A program made the position numbers and the translations under genes. A stretch of 32,209 bases of DNA from an uncultured Ruminococcus sp. (GTDB lineage: Bacteria > Bacillota > Clostridia > Oscillospirales > CAG-272), in contig CACZOH010000130.1 of assembly GCA_902782785.1 (NCBI GenBank), positions 1 to 32,209 of the forward strand, given 5' to 3'. The notes beneath the pieces were generated by a model, which saw only the letters and a program-made list of their open reading frames with translations, had not been told where the DNA came from and ran no database searches. Below are positions 24,055-31,086 of the stretch, in pieces (positions within the stretch are counted from its first letter, which is position 1; the number at the start of each line of letters is the position of its first letter).

Positions 24055-24684
24055 TTAAAATCCGAGATCGTCGTTTACAAGAATGACGTGGATCCTGTCC
24101 TTATGTCTTGAAAATCTTGTTATGAGAAACTGACAGCAAATGGTGTCTGGTGATTTGCAGTCAAAGCACTTTCCCGTAGACGCGCAAGGCGTTTTCAGAT
24201 CGAAGCGCATGGCGTTTGCCGGCGCCGCGACGTTTCTCGCGCGCTTCATCGCGGTGTCAGCATCGGGACAGACCTTGTTCATACCGACGATGAAGATCAC
24301 CTTTTTCGGTCCCTGCGCTATCGCGGAAACTCTGTTTGCGTTGCCGTCTATGTTTATAAGCACTCCGTCGTCCGACATTGCGTTAACGCTTGAGATGAAC
24401 ACATCGGCGTCGTACGCCTTAAGCATCGCCTCGCGTTTGTCGCTGTATTTGTCGCGGTCTATGAAGTTGTATTCGCCGTTCTGCAGCGCATCGACAAGCC
24501 CTATTTCTCGTGCTGACATACATCCGCCCATCGTGACGCTGCTTCCCTTTGGTATAAGCTCAAGCGCGAGCTTCTTCGCGCTCTCCTTATCCGACGCGTA
24601 ATATCCGCTCATATTGCGGGAATTCAATCCCTTGATCGTGATTTTTGCAAGAAGCTCGTTTCTTTTGTACAAATTCTTATCCAT
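24055..24684 (-). CDS. LUD-domain (LutC/DUF162-like) protein
   Basis: This 209-residue protein fits the LUD domain found in LutB/LutC lactate-utilisation proteins and in many stand-alone anaerobe proteins. Landmarks are the N-terminal YKRNELLAKITIKGLNSRNM, the glycine turn SVTMGGCMSAREIG, the acidic loop DGVLINIDGNANRVSAIAQGP and the closing IHVILVNDDLGF. A Cys cluster (CASTGKCFDCKSPDTICC) could hold metal or an Fe-S cluster. Stand-alone members have no settled reaction. A redox or small-metabolite role in the cytosol is inferred. I start at the ATG at 24684, which has an AGGAG site 7 nt upstream and overlaps the end of the GH20 gene by 8 bp. A TTG six codons earlier has no such site. The overlap implies coupled translation with the hexosaminidase fusion. 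Confidence 0.85.
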   Translation of the reverse strand: MDKNLYKRNELLAKITIKGLNSRNMSGYYASDKESAKKLALELIPKGSSVTMGGCMSAREIGLVDALQNGEYNFIDRDKYSDKREAMLKAYDADVFISSVNAMSDDGVLINIDGNANRVSAIAQGPKKVIFIVGMNKVCPDADTAMKRARNVAAPANAMRFDLKTPCASTGKCFDCKSPDTICCQFLITRFSRHKDRIHVILVNDDLGF

Positions 24685-26605
24685 TGTTATACTCCTCTTC
24701 AAGTATCGCGTAAGCGTAGGAATCTCCCCATACTCCGCCCTTGTATCTGTGATCCTTTATAAATTTACCCTCGCGTCTCATATCGAGTTTTTCCATGACT
24801 CTTTGCGAGCTTATATTGTCAACGTGGCAGTGCGCCGTGATCCGGTGAAATCCGAGATATTCAAATCCGAATTTCAGCATCTCTGCACCCGCTTCCGTCG
24901 CGTAGCCCTTGTTCTGATAGTCCTTGTGTATGAACCAGCCCGCGTCTCCCTCTCGCTTGTCTTCGGAAACGGAAATATTGCAGCCTCCTATGACCTTGCC
25001 GGAATACACTATCGCAAAATTATAATTGTCCGGCTGAACCGTGCCCATATTCCTGACACAGATATCAATGAATTTTTCCGTATATTCGATATCGAAATCC
25101 TCGTATTTTTCGTCTTTCAACGAAATACAGTATTCCTTTGCGTCGGGCACGTCCGTTTTTTCAAACGGGCGAAGGACGAGATTTTTTGTTTTGATATACC
25201 TGTAATTGAATATGCGCGCTATTGCGGTATTCAAGATCTTATGCGCCGCGTCAAACTCCTCAAACGTTATCTTTTTGGTTTTGTTCCAGGTGTTTTCCGC
25301 GGTGGCAGCGGCGCGCTCCGAAACCTTTTCGAACTCGGAGATCGGATGTCTTTTCGGGTGGTCCGATATTGCGCCGAGATCTCCCCAAGACAAGAGCTGT
25401 CCGCCTGTCATTTTATCGTACGGCGGGATCTTCAGCGTTGAATTGATATAAGGCGAATTCGGATGAACGGGACGGAAAGTGAAAATATCCCATTCAAAGC
25501 ATTCCTTAACGCTCCACATGACAGCGGGTTCAACGACGTAATTCGGGCACCAGGAGCCGTTTATGAGCGTGTAACCGGCTTCTGTAAGCTCGGGCGTAGT
25601 CTGATAGAAATTCTCCCACGAGAAGACCTCCGTCGTTTTCGGAACAAGATAGTTGACGTCGCGGCAGAAGCCCTCCCACACTACGGGTGTTCTGCCGTTT
25701 TTCAGAACGAATTCCGAGAGCTTTGCGACGAATTTTGCAAGTATCCTCTCGGATGAAAGCCTTTCGTCCGAGTCAGTCGGTATTCCGCATTCAGACGCGT
25801 ATTCCCTGCACTTTTCACAACCGAGCCATTGTTTTATATCCGCCTCGTCGCCGCCGATGTGTATCCTGTCGGAATACGGGAACATTTCGCAAAGCTCGTT
25901 TATTATCTTCTCAAACGCGTCAAACGTCTCCTTATGAAAGCCTATGATGCCGCCGTGACCGAACAGCTCGGGATACGCTTCAAGAAACGGCGTACAGTGT
26001 CCCGGCACGTCTATTTCCGGCATTATCTTTATTCCCCTTGCGTGAGCGTATTCGTTCAGCTCTTTTATCTCTTCGTATGAGTAATGCCTGTTTTCCGTCG
26101 GAAGCAGGGGAAAATCGCGGCACGGGAGCGTATAACTCTGCGTATCCGTAAAATGAAGGTGAAGATAAGAAAACTTGTAAAACCTGCAGAGGTCAACGTA
26201 TCTCTTAAGATATTCGAACGGATGCCATATACGCGCGAGGTCTATCATTACGCCTCTGTATCCGCAGTCGGGCTGATCCTCGATCTCGACCTGCGGCACA
26301 CTTCCGTCGTTGCAGACGGAGAGCTGCAGAAGCGTTGCAAAAGCGTTGTTCATACCGGTCAGATCCGACGCTGCGAGAGTGATTTTATCGTCGCCGCAGC
26401 TTATATGATACGCGCCGTTTTTTATATTGTCGGCATATACCGAACAAACGCGCGTTTCTCCGTCCTTTATGCCGAGCTTTTCTTTATATTCCTCATAAGC
26501 GGAAACCGCGGCGCCGAATCTGTCGTCATATTCGACTTTTCCCGGGTTCAGCGCTTTATCTTTTACGCTTATCCTTTTCGGCGTCGGGATGATATATGTG
26601 TTCAT
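24677..26605 (-). CDS. GH20 beta-N-acetylhexosaminidase fused to GNAT acetyltransferase
   Basis: This 642-residue protein joins two enzymes in one frame. Residues about 1-470 are a GH20 hexosaminidase: a GH20b-like N-domain, then the barrel with YRGVMIDLARIWHP (116-129), EIDVPGHCTPF and the catalytic pair Asp253-Glu254 in HIGGDEAD. GH20 enzymes cleave terminal GlcNAc or GalNAc by substrate-assisted catalysis. Residues about 472-640 are a RimJ/RimL-type GNAT: NLVLRPFEKTDV, the acetyl-CoA loop QNKGYATEAG (564-573) and NISSQRVMEKLDMRREG. No signal peptide is present, so both act in the cytosol, perhaps on imported amino-sugar oligosaccharides. An obvious idea is N-acetylation of a free amino sugar or of a product, but GNATs of this type usually acetylate amines of proteins or small molecules. 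Promoter and AAAGGAG site are excellent. The fusion junction has no stop or frameshift sign. Confidence 0.9.
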   Translation of the reverse strand: MNTYIIPTPKRISVKDKALNPGKVEYDDRFGAAVSAYEEYKEKLGIKDGETRVCSVYADNIKNGAYHISCGDDKITLAASDLTGMNNAFATLLQLSVCNDGSVPQVEIEDQPDCGYRGVMIDLARIWHPFEYLKRYVDLCRFYKFSYLHLHFTDTQSYTLPCRDFPLLPTENRHYSYEEIKELNEYAHARGIKIMPEIDVPGHCTPFLEAYPELFGHGGIIGFHKETFDAFEKIINELCEMFPYSDRIHIGGDEADIKQWLGCEKCREYASECGIPTDSDERLSSERILAKFVAKLSEFVLKNGRTPVVWEGFCRDVNYLVPKTTEVFSWENFYQTTPELTEAGYTLINGSWCPNYVVEPAVMWSVKECFEWDIFTFRPVHPNSPYINSTLKIPPYDKMTGGQLLSWGDLGAISDHPKRHPISEFEKVSERAAATAENTWNKTKKITFEEFDAAHKILNTAIARIFNYRYIKTKNLVLRPFEKTDVPDAKEYCISLKDEKYEDFDIEYTEKFIDICVRNMGTVQPDNYNFAIVYSGKVIGGCNISVSEDKREGDAGWFIHKDYQNKGYATEAGAEMLKFGFEYLGFHRITAHCHVDNISSQRVMEKLDMRREGKFIKDHRYKGGVWGDSYAYAILEEEYNNG

Positions 26606-26634
26606 AACGTCTCCTTTACGTATTTACTGGATTT

Positions 26635-26663
26635 ATTTTACCATTATTATTTGATTTTGTCAA
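26635..26663 (-). promoter_or_regulatory. Sigma-A promoter of the GH20/LUD/lipase operon
   Basis: On the minus strand a perfect TTGACA (26663-26658), 17-bp spacer and TAAAAT (26640-26635), about 30 bp before the start codon. There is no obvious operator symmetry. Confidence 0.85.
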
Positions 26664-26743
26664 TACGGAGCCTGCGTTTTTTCTAATATCATATTTTACC
26701 AGTTTTTTATAATAAAGTTTATAATTCTTCTACTTTTATTCCC

Positions 26744-26772
26744 TTACTTTTTTTGCCCCGGTTTGCTACAAT
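26744..26772 (+). promoter_or_regulatory. Promoter of the abrB-like/tdk pair
   Basis: TTACTT (26744-26749), 17-bp spacer and TACAAT (26767-26772) with an extended -10 TG at 26764-26765. The -35 is weak, so the extended -10 probably carries it. Confidence 0.6.
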
Positions 26773-26810
26773 GAAGAAAAAGGTCGCATAAAAGGAGAAT
26801 TTGTGTTATT

Positions 26811-27059
26811 ATGAAAGCTACGGGGATCATAAGAAAAGTGGATGAGGTGGGACGCGTGGTCGTTCCTATCGAGCTGCGCTCCCTTATGGGTATAGAAAAC
26901 GGCGATTACGTTGAGATTTTTACCGAGAACGATCAGGTGATATTGAAGAAATATCAGCCCTCCTGCGTATTCTGCGGCGAATTGAACAACATTACGCAGT
27001 TCAGAGGCAAAATGGTATGTCCGGAATGTATCGCCGCTCTGTCAAAGCTTAAGAAATAA
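26811..27059 (+). CDS. AbrB/SpoVT-type transition-state regulator with zinc knuckle
   Basis: This 82-residue protein has a swapped-hairpin AbrB DNA-binding domain at residues 1-47 (MKATGIIRKVDEVGRVVVPI is the family signature, followed by RSLMGIENGDYVEIF). A C-terminal knuckle has two CxxC pairs, CVFC (52-55) and CPEC (70-73), that would bind zinc. This architecture is a known clostridial relative of B. subtilis AbrB and SpoVT, which act as dimers or tetramers and repress or tune growth-phase genes. The AGGAG site is about 12 nt before the ATG, a little far, but no other in-frame start fits. It stands 12 bp before the thymidine kinase gene and shares its promoter. Its targets cannot be read here. 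Autoregulation is common in the family. Confidence 0.9.
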   Translation: MKATGIIRKVDEVGRVVVPIELRSLMGIENGDYVEIFTENDQVILKKYQPSCVFCGELNNITQFRGKMVCPECIAALSKLKK

Positions 27060-27071
27060 GCGGCAAAAATC

Positions 27072-27659
27072 ATGGCAAAGCTGTATTTCAAATACGGCGC
27101 GATGGGATCGTCAAAGACGGCGCAGGCGCTTATAACAAGATTCAATTATATTGAAATGGGTATGCGCGTCTGGCTGATAAAACCCTCGCGCGACACAAGA
27201 GACGGAGACAACGTTGTAAAATCAAGGATAGGCTTATCCGCACAGGCTTACGTCATACGCCCGGAAGACGATATCCTGAAGATCTATAACGAGGATTTCA
27301 AGGGCAGGATCGACGTTATTATAGCCGACGAAGCACAGTTCTTCTCTCCCGGACAGATTGATGAAATGCACGAGATAGCGGCGTGGGAGGATATACCCGT
27401 GCTTTGCTTCGGTCTTCGTACGGATTTTATGATGCACGTATTTCCCGGGTCGCTCCGTCTGTTTGAGCTTGCGGAGTCAATAACGGAGATAAAAACGATA
27501 TGCAAATGCGGCAGTAAAGCGACCGTAAACGTAAGATTCACACCCGACGGACGCGTCGCCACGGAAGGCGAGCAGGTCGTATTGGGCGGAAATGAAACTT
27601 ATAGAGCGATGTGTTACAAATGTATGCAGAAGCTTATAAGAGAGCAAAGAGAAAAATAA
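27072..27659 (+). CDS. tdk: Thymidine kinase
   Basis: This 195-residue cytosolic enzyme transfers phosphate from ATP to thymidine for the dTMP salvage pathway. The P-loop is GAMGSSKT (9-16), the catalytic Glu88 lies in IADEAQFF, and the arginine region GLRTDF (114-119) matches the E. coli-type enzyme, whose length it shares. The lasso and zinc region have ICKCGSKA (143-150) and CYKC (181-184), plus EGEQVVLGGNETY, the conserved loop that covers the thymidine. It follows the AbrB-like gene by 12 bp and ends at a strong terminator. The pairing of a transition-state regulator with a salvage kinase has no obvious logic beyond a shared promoter. Confidence 0.95.
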   Translation: MAKLYFKYGAMGSSKTAQALITRFNYIEMGMRVWLIKPSRDTRDGDNVVKSRIGLSAQAYVIRPEDDILKIYNEDFKGRIDVIIADEAQFFSPGQIDEMHEIAAWEDIPVLCFGLRTDFMMHVFPGSLRLFELAESITEIKTICKCGSKATVNVRFTPDGRVATEGEQVVLGGNETYRAMCYKCMQKLIREQREK

Positions 27660-27664
27660 AGCGA

Positions 27665-27707
27665 ATAAGCGCGTCATTTGACTGAAATGACGCGCTTATC
27701 CGTTTTT
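27665..27707. terminator. Bidirectional terminator between tdk and the GH99-like gene
   Basis: ATAAGCGCGTCATTT (27665-27679), loop GACTG and its perfect 15-bp complement (27685-27699), then CCGTTTTTTATTTT on the plus strand. The minus strand continues with a weaker T-rich tract, so it may also serve the convergent gene. Confidence 0.88.
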
Positions 27708-27711
27708 TATT

Positions 27712-29721
27712 TTATTTGTAATTTTGGAACACGTAGCTTAGTCTTCCGACCGGCGCGCAGTCGCCTTCGCTGTACATCTGCTCCATCGTCGTGATCTTCG
27801 TGTCGCTGTCAACTATCTTGAACGCGAATCTGATCTGCGAGTAATCCGTGATTCCGAGAGCCTCAAGCGGGACCTTTATCATCATCTTGTTGTCTTTTAC
27901 TCTGTATTCTATATCCGCACCGTCTTCAAAATCAAATTCCTTACCGTTTGATTTTGCTTTTCCGAGCGTTGACGTCTTTTCGTCCTTTACGGTGTTGTTT
28001 ATGATGTAATCAAAACCGTAAAATCCCGTTTCCGCGCTCATATCCGTGTTTATGAATATCTGCATCCACGAGGTATCTGCGGCGTATGCGGAAATGGCGT
28101 TAGGCTCGTCGCCGACCGTTTCGGGAACGTCGACGTAGAAATACAGATACTGTCTGTCGTGCGTTATCTTTGCGCTTCTGATATCGTTGTTTCCGCTGTC
28201 GTCCTTGACAGTCTTGCTTCCGAACTGTCTGCCGCTTCGGTCGGCGCAGTCGCCCGTCGGATCGGAATACGTTACGAGTATATCGTCCCACTGCTCAAAA
28301 CCGCCGTCAAGGTCTATTATCTTCCTCGTATCCTGGACAAGCGCAGGGGCGGTACCCTTGTATTTTCTCACGTTATCTATCAGCTGCATATAGTAGTTGT
28401 CGAAATATCCGCCGCGCATCGGCTCTATGTCTCTTGAAAACTCCATTGAAGCCGTGTCAACGAATACGACCTGACCGGGACGGCTGAGCTGTTTCGGATC
28501 CTGTCTCTGTGCGACCCATTCGTTCCAGCCCGTAACGAGAACGTACGGAACGTCCGCCTTGATGGCTCTGTCCCACTGCTCCTGGAAGTTGTAGCCGTAA
28601 AGCACCGCTCCCTCGGAATCGTCGTTCTTCTTATTGTGGAAGCTTCTGCCGCGGTTCGTCCTGTCGCCGTAATATGCGGAATCCGAGAAGCAGACCGTGC
28701 CGCTGTGCTGCGCTACCGATACGTTTATTGCTTCCTTTTCATTGTTTTTGTTCTTGAAGGTCCTCTGAGGTCTCGTGAAATCCATCCACGGCCAGCCGTT
28801 TCTCTTCTGCGCCTCATTCGGCCACTGCGCTTCTCTGTATGTAAAGAAGTTATATATGCCGGCGGACAGATTCTTACAGTCGTCCTCATACGCGATTATA
28901 AGAGGCTTGCCGTCAAGGTAGAACCACGCGTCGGGATAAGAGCCCTTTTTGTATATGCCGTTATAAATATCGCGTACGGTCGAGGCGCTCGACGAATGCG
29001 TGTAGAACACTACCTTCGGCGGATTAAAGCCCTCGTCGTACATATTCTGTATTATCTTCATAACAGCTCCCGCATTGCTCAGATACGGGACGGCGTTTGT
29101 CACGTCAAAGTAAAGAAAATCTATCTCGGCGAGAGTCAGCTCCTCAATATGCTTTCTCATGACCCATTTATCGGATGAATAGTAATATCCGTAAAGAGGT
29201 TCTCCCCAGAAATGCATGGCGCCGACGGGACCCCAGCCCTTGTAGGAGGATTTTTTGGCGTCTTCGCCGCCCTCCTCCATGATCTTCGTCATATCGAGCG
29301 CGCCCCAGTCTCCGTGTTCACCCATCCAGAGAAAGTAGAAAATACCGACGTGCTTTTCGGTGTTGTACGGGTTGCCCGTGAGCGTTACCTCGCGTCCGAG
29401 ATCGTCGACCGCGTAGGTTATGCCGTTTTTCATATTCTTCGTATTCGGGTACGAAACGCCGTCTGCCACGATATGATCGCCGTCGACCGTGTAAGCGGGC
29501 GTTCCCGCGTAATTATCCTTTTCGGCGGGATATGCGGGTTCTGTTTCCGCTTCCGTTTCCGTCTCCGTTATTTGTTCCGTTGTCTCCCCGGCTCCCGTCG
29601 TCTGCCCGGGTTCCGTCTGAGTTCCGCCGTCTGTAGTCACTTCGGGGGAGGCGGGCGCGCAGGCGAACAGAGCCGACAGTATAATCATAGCCGATAATAT
29701 CAAAACAAGTATTTTTTTCAT
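27712..29721 (-). CDS. GH99/GH71-like lipoprotein with CBM9-like C-terminal domain
   Basis: This 669-residue lipoprotein has lipobox ALFAC (Cys21) and a Thr/Glu stalk to about residue 68. The central domain (about 115-450) resembles the GH99-like/WbsX barrel, with HVGIFYFLWMGEHGDWG, IDFLYFDVTNA, PDAWFYLDGKPLIIAY and LVTGWNEWVAQRQDP, where Glu401 is in the WNEW motif. Classic GH99 endo-alpha-mannanases have a second Glu three residues on (EWxEG). Here that place is Gln404, so activity and linkage may differ. The C-terminal part (about 470-667), with DPTGDCADRSG, YLYFYVDVPETVG, SWMQIFINTD and ADIEYRVKDNKMMIKVPLEAL, fits a CBM9-like sugar-binding sandwich. A GAGGTGA site precedes the ATG. It sits after the UgpC-type ATPase gene and a hairpin, and may be partly co-transcribed. 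A surface alpha-glycan hydrolase is my best guess. Confidence 0.75.
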   Translation of the reverse strand: MKKILVLILSAMIILSALFACAPASPEVTTDGGTQTEPGQTTGAGETTEQITETETEAETEPAYPAEKDNYAGTPAYTVDGDHIVADGVSYPNTKNMKNGITYAVDDLGREVTLTGNPYNTEKHVGIFYFLWMGEHGDWGALDMTKIMEEGGEDAKKSSYKGWGPVGAMHFWGEPLYGYYYSSDKWVMRKHIEELTLAEIDFLYFDVTNAVPYLSNAGAVMKIIQNMYDEGFNPPKVVFYTHSSSASTVRDIYNGIYKKGSYPDAWFYLDGKPLIIAYEDDCKNLSAGIYNFFTYREAQWPNEAQKRNGWPWMDFTRPQRTFKNKNNEKEAINVSVAQHSGTVCFSDSAYYGDRTNRGRSFHNKKNDDSEGAVLYGYNFQEQWDRAIKADVPYVLVTGWNEWVAQRQDPKQLSRPGQVVFVDTASMEFSRDIEPMRGGYFDNYYMQLIDNVRKYKGTAPALVQDTRKIIDLDGGFEQWDDILVTYSDPTGDCADRSGRQFGSKTVKDDSGNNDIRSAKITHDRQYLYFYVDVPETVGDEPNAISAYAADTSWMQIFINTDMSAETGFYGFDYIINNTVKDEKTSTLGKAKSNGKEFDFEDGADIEYRVKDNKMMIKVPLEALGITDYSQIRFAFKIVDSDTKITTMEQMYSEGDCAPVGRLSYVFQNYK

Positions 29722-29751
29722 TAGTCACCTCATAAAGTTTTGTATTATTCA

Positions 29752-29777
29752 AACAGCGGAGCTGATGCTCCGCTGTT
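29752..29777 (-). terminator. Hairpin after the sugar-importer ATPase gene, weak terminator
   Basis: AACAGCGGAGC, loop ATCA on the minus strand, GCTCCGCTGTT: a perfect 11-bp stem placed 20 bp after the ATPase stop. The following minus-strand bases, TGAATAATAC, lack a real T-run, so read-through into the GH99-like gene is likely. It may work as an attenuator or mRNA end stabiliser. Confidence 0.55.
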
Positions 29778-29796
29778 GAAACCGTTATTTATCGAT

Positions 29797-30918
29797 TCAG
29801 TGGCAGATGCACTCCTCGGTATCCTTATCGAATATGTGCATTCTCGCGATATCCATAGCGACCTTTACGGTGTCGCCCGCTCTCGCGGTGGAACGGGAGG
29901 AAACGCGGCCCGTAAGCTTAACGTCCTCCGCACCGACTGCGGACAGATACAGATATATCTCGGCGCCCATAAGCTCGGTAACCTCGACGTACGCGTCTAT
30001 GCAGGTATCCGGGAACTGCGATATGTACATAGGCTCGTCATGGATGCACTCGGGACGGATGCCCGCGATGACGTCCTTGCCGATATATTCGCGCAGGGCG
30101 GGATTGGTTGATTTTTCTTTCGGCAGCTTGAGCTCGTTCTCGCCGAATACGACGTAGAGATCTTCGCCCTTTTCCTTTATGGAGCAGTCGATGAAGTTCA
30201 TCTGCGGAGTTCCGATGAAGCCCGCGACGAATATCTTGTTCGGCTGGTCGTAGAGGTTCTGAGGTGTATCGACCTGCTGGATCTTACCGTCCTTCATAAC
30301 GACGATACGGGAAGCCATCGTCATAGCCTCTACCTGGTCGTGCGTAACGTATACGAACGTAGTACCGAGTCTCTTATGAAGCAGCGTAAGCTCGGTTCTC
30401 ATCGTTGCACGGAGCTTTGCGTCAAGGTTTGACAAAGGCTCGTCAAGCAAGAAGACTTTAGGATTACGTACTATGGCACGTCCCAGCGCAACACGCTGTT
30501 TCTGACCGCCGGACAAAGCCTTCGGACGTCTCTCAAGTAAGTGGTTTATATCGAGTATGCGCGCCGCTTCTTCAACTCTGCGCTTGATCTCCTCCTTCGG
30601 AGTCTTGCGGAGCTTAAGTCCGAACGCCATGTTCTCAAACACCGTCATATGCGGATAAAGAGCGTAGTTCTGGAACACCATCGCTATATCTCTGTCCTTA
30701 GGCGCAACGTCATTGACGAGCTTATCGCCTATGAACAGCTCACCCTCAGTGATTTCCTCAAGACCGGCGATCATACGGAGCGTTGTCGATTTACCGCAGC
30801 CGGAAGGTCCGACGAAAACTATAAATTCCTTGTCCTTGATCTCAAGGCAAAAGTCCGAAACGGCAACGACGCCGCCGGGGTACTTCTTGTAAATGTGCTT
30901 TAAAGATAAGCTTGCCAT
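29797..30918 (-). CDS. ugpC: Sugar ABC importer ATPase, UgpC/MsmX type
   Basis: This 373-residue ATPase drives CUT1-type sugar importers. The ATPase domain has Walker A GPSGCGKST (37-45), Q-loop in VFQNYALYPH, signature LSGGQKQ (135-141), Walker B VFLLDEP (155-161) and THDQVEAMT. The C-terminal MalK-like regulatory/TOBE domain (about 236-373) includes GIRPECIHDEP and ELMGAEIYLYL. No permease or binding-protein genes lie nearby. This fits the MsmX/MsmK mode, in which one ATPase serves several importers, perhaps including those that feed the cytosolic GH78 and GH20 enzymes. I start at the ATG at 30918 because AGGAGG lies just upstream. A TTG eight codons earlier has no site. It has its own promoter with a palindrome further upstream. 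Confidence 0.93.
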   Translation of the reverse strand: MASLSLKHIYKKYPGGVVAVSDFCLEIKDKEFIVFVGPSGCGKSTTLRMIAGLEEITEGELFIGDKLVNDVAPKDRDIAMVFQNYALYPHMTVFENMAFGLKLRKTPKEEIKRRVEEAARILDINHLLERRPKALSGGQKQRVALGRAIVRNPKVFLLDEPLSNLDAKLRATMRTELTLLHKRLGTTFVYVTHDQVEAMTMASRIVVMKDGKIQQVDTPQNLYDQPNKIFVAGFIGTPQMNFIDCSIKEKGEDLYVVFGENELKLPKEKSTNPALREYIGKDVIAGIRPECIHDEPMYISQFPDTCIDAYVEVTELMGAEIYLYLSAVGAEDVKLTGRVSSRSTARAGDTVKVAMDIARMHIFDKDTEECICH

Positions 30919-30950
30919 AATATCCTCCTGAATATTTATCAACGCTTTAT

Positions 30951-30979
30951 ATTATAACAGAAAAGTTTGAATTTTTAAA
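30951..30979 (-). promoter_or_regulatory. Sigma-A promoter of the UgpC-type ATPase gene
   Basis: On the minus strand TTTAAA (30979-30974), 17-bp spacer and consensus TATAAT (30956-30951) with an extended -10 TG, about 33 bp before the start codon. Confidence 0.75.
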
Positions 30980-31011
30980 GAGTTTTATTCTCCAAAATTT
31001 CAGTATAGTAT

Positions 31012-31028
31012 TTGTGCATATTGCACAA
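31012..31028. promoter_or_regulatory. 17-bp perfect palindrome upstream of the ATPase promoter
   Basis: TTGTGCATATTGCACAA has 7-bp arms around TAT and is perfect. It lies about 33 bp upstream of the -35 of the sugar ATPase gene, a place suited to an activator or a looping repressor. It resembles the Rex operator (TTGTGAA, 4-bp centre, TTCACAA) but is one base shorter, and the arm differs. Confidence 0.45.
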
Positions 31029-31086
31029 TAATTATAAAATCGGGGCGTTTTCCGGTAATTTTTTTGTCTCCGGTTTTTTTAATATA

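Noticed and set aside
23456..24058. 200-codon plus-strand frame rich in Ser and Val
   Set aside because: It is the antisense of the Thr/Glu stalk repeats. Low complexity keeps the frame open by chance.
24614..25441. 275-codon plus-strand frame opposite the GH20-GNAT gene
   Set aside because: I considered it as a sign that the fusion was an error, but the minus strand has continuous GH20 and GNAT motifs and the plus product has none.
31012..31028. Firm call as a Rex operator
   Set aside because: The arms read TTGTGCA rather than TTGTGAA, and the centre is 3 rather than 4 bp. It is kept only as an unassigned palindrome.
31030..31086. Terminator for tex
   Set aside because: Only short CCGG repeats and A/T runs are present, and no stable GC stem with a T-tract in the right orientation was found.
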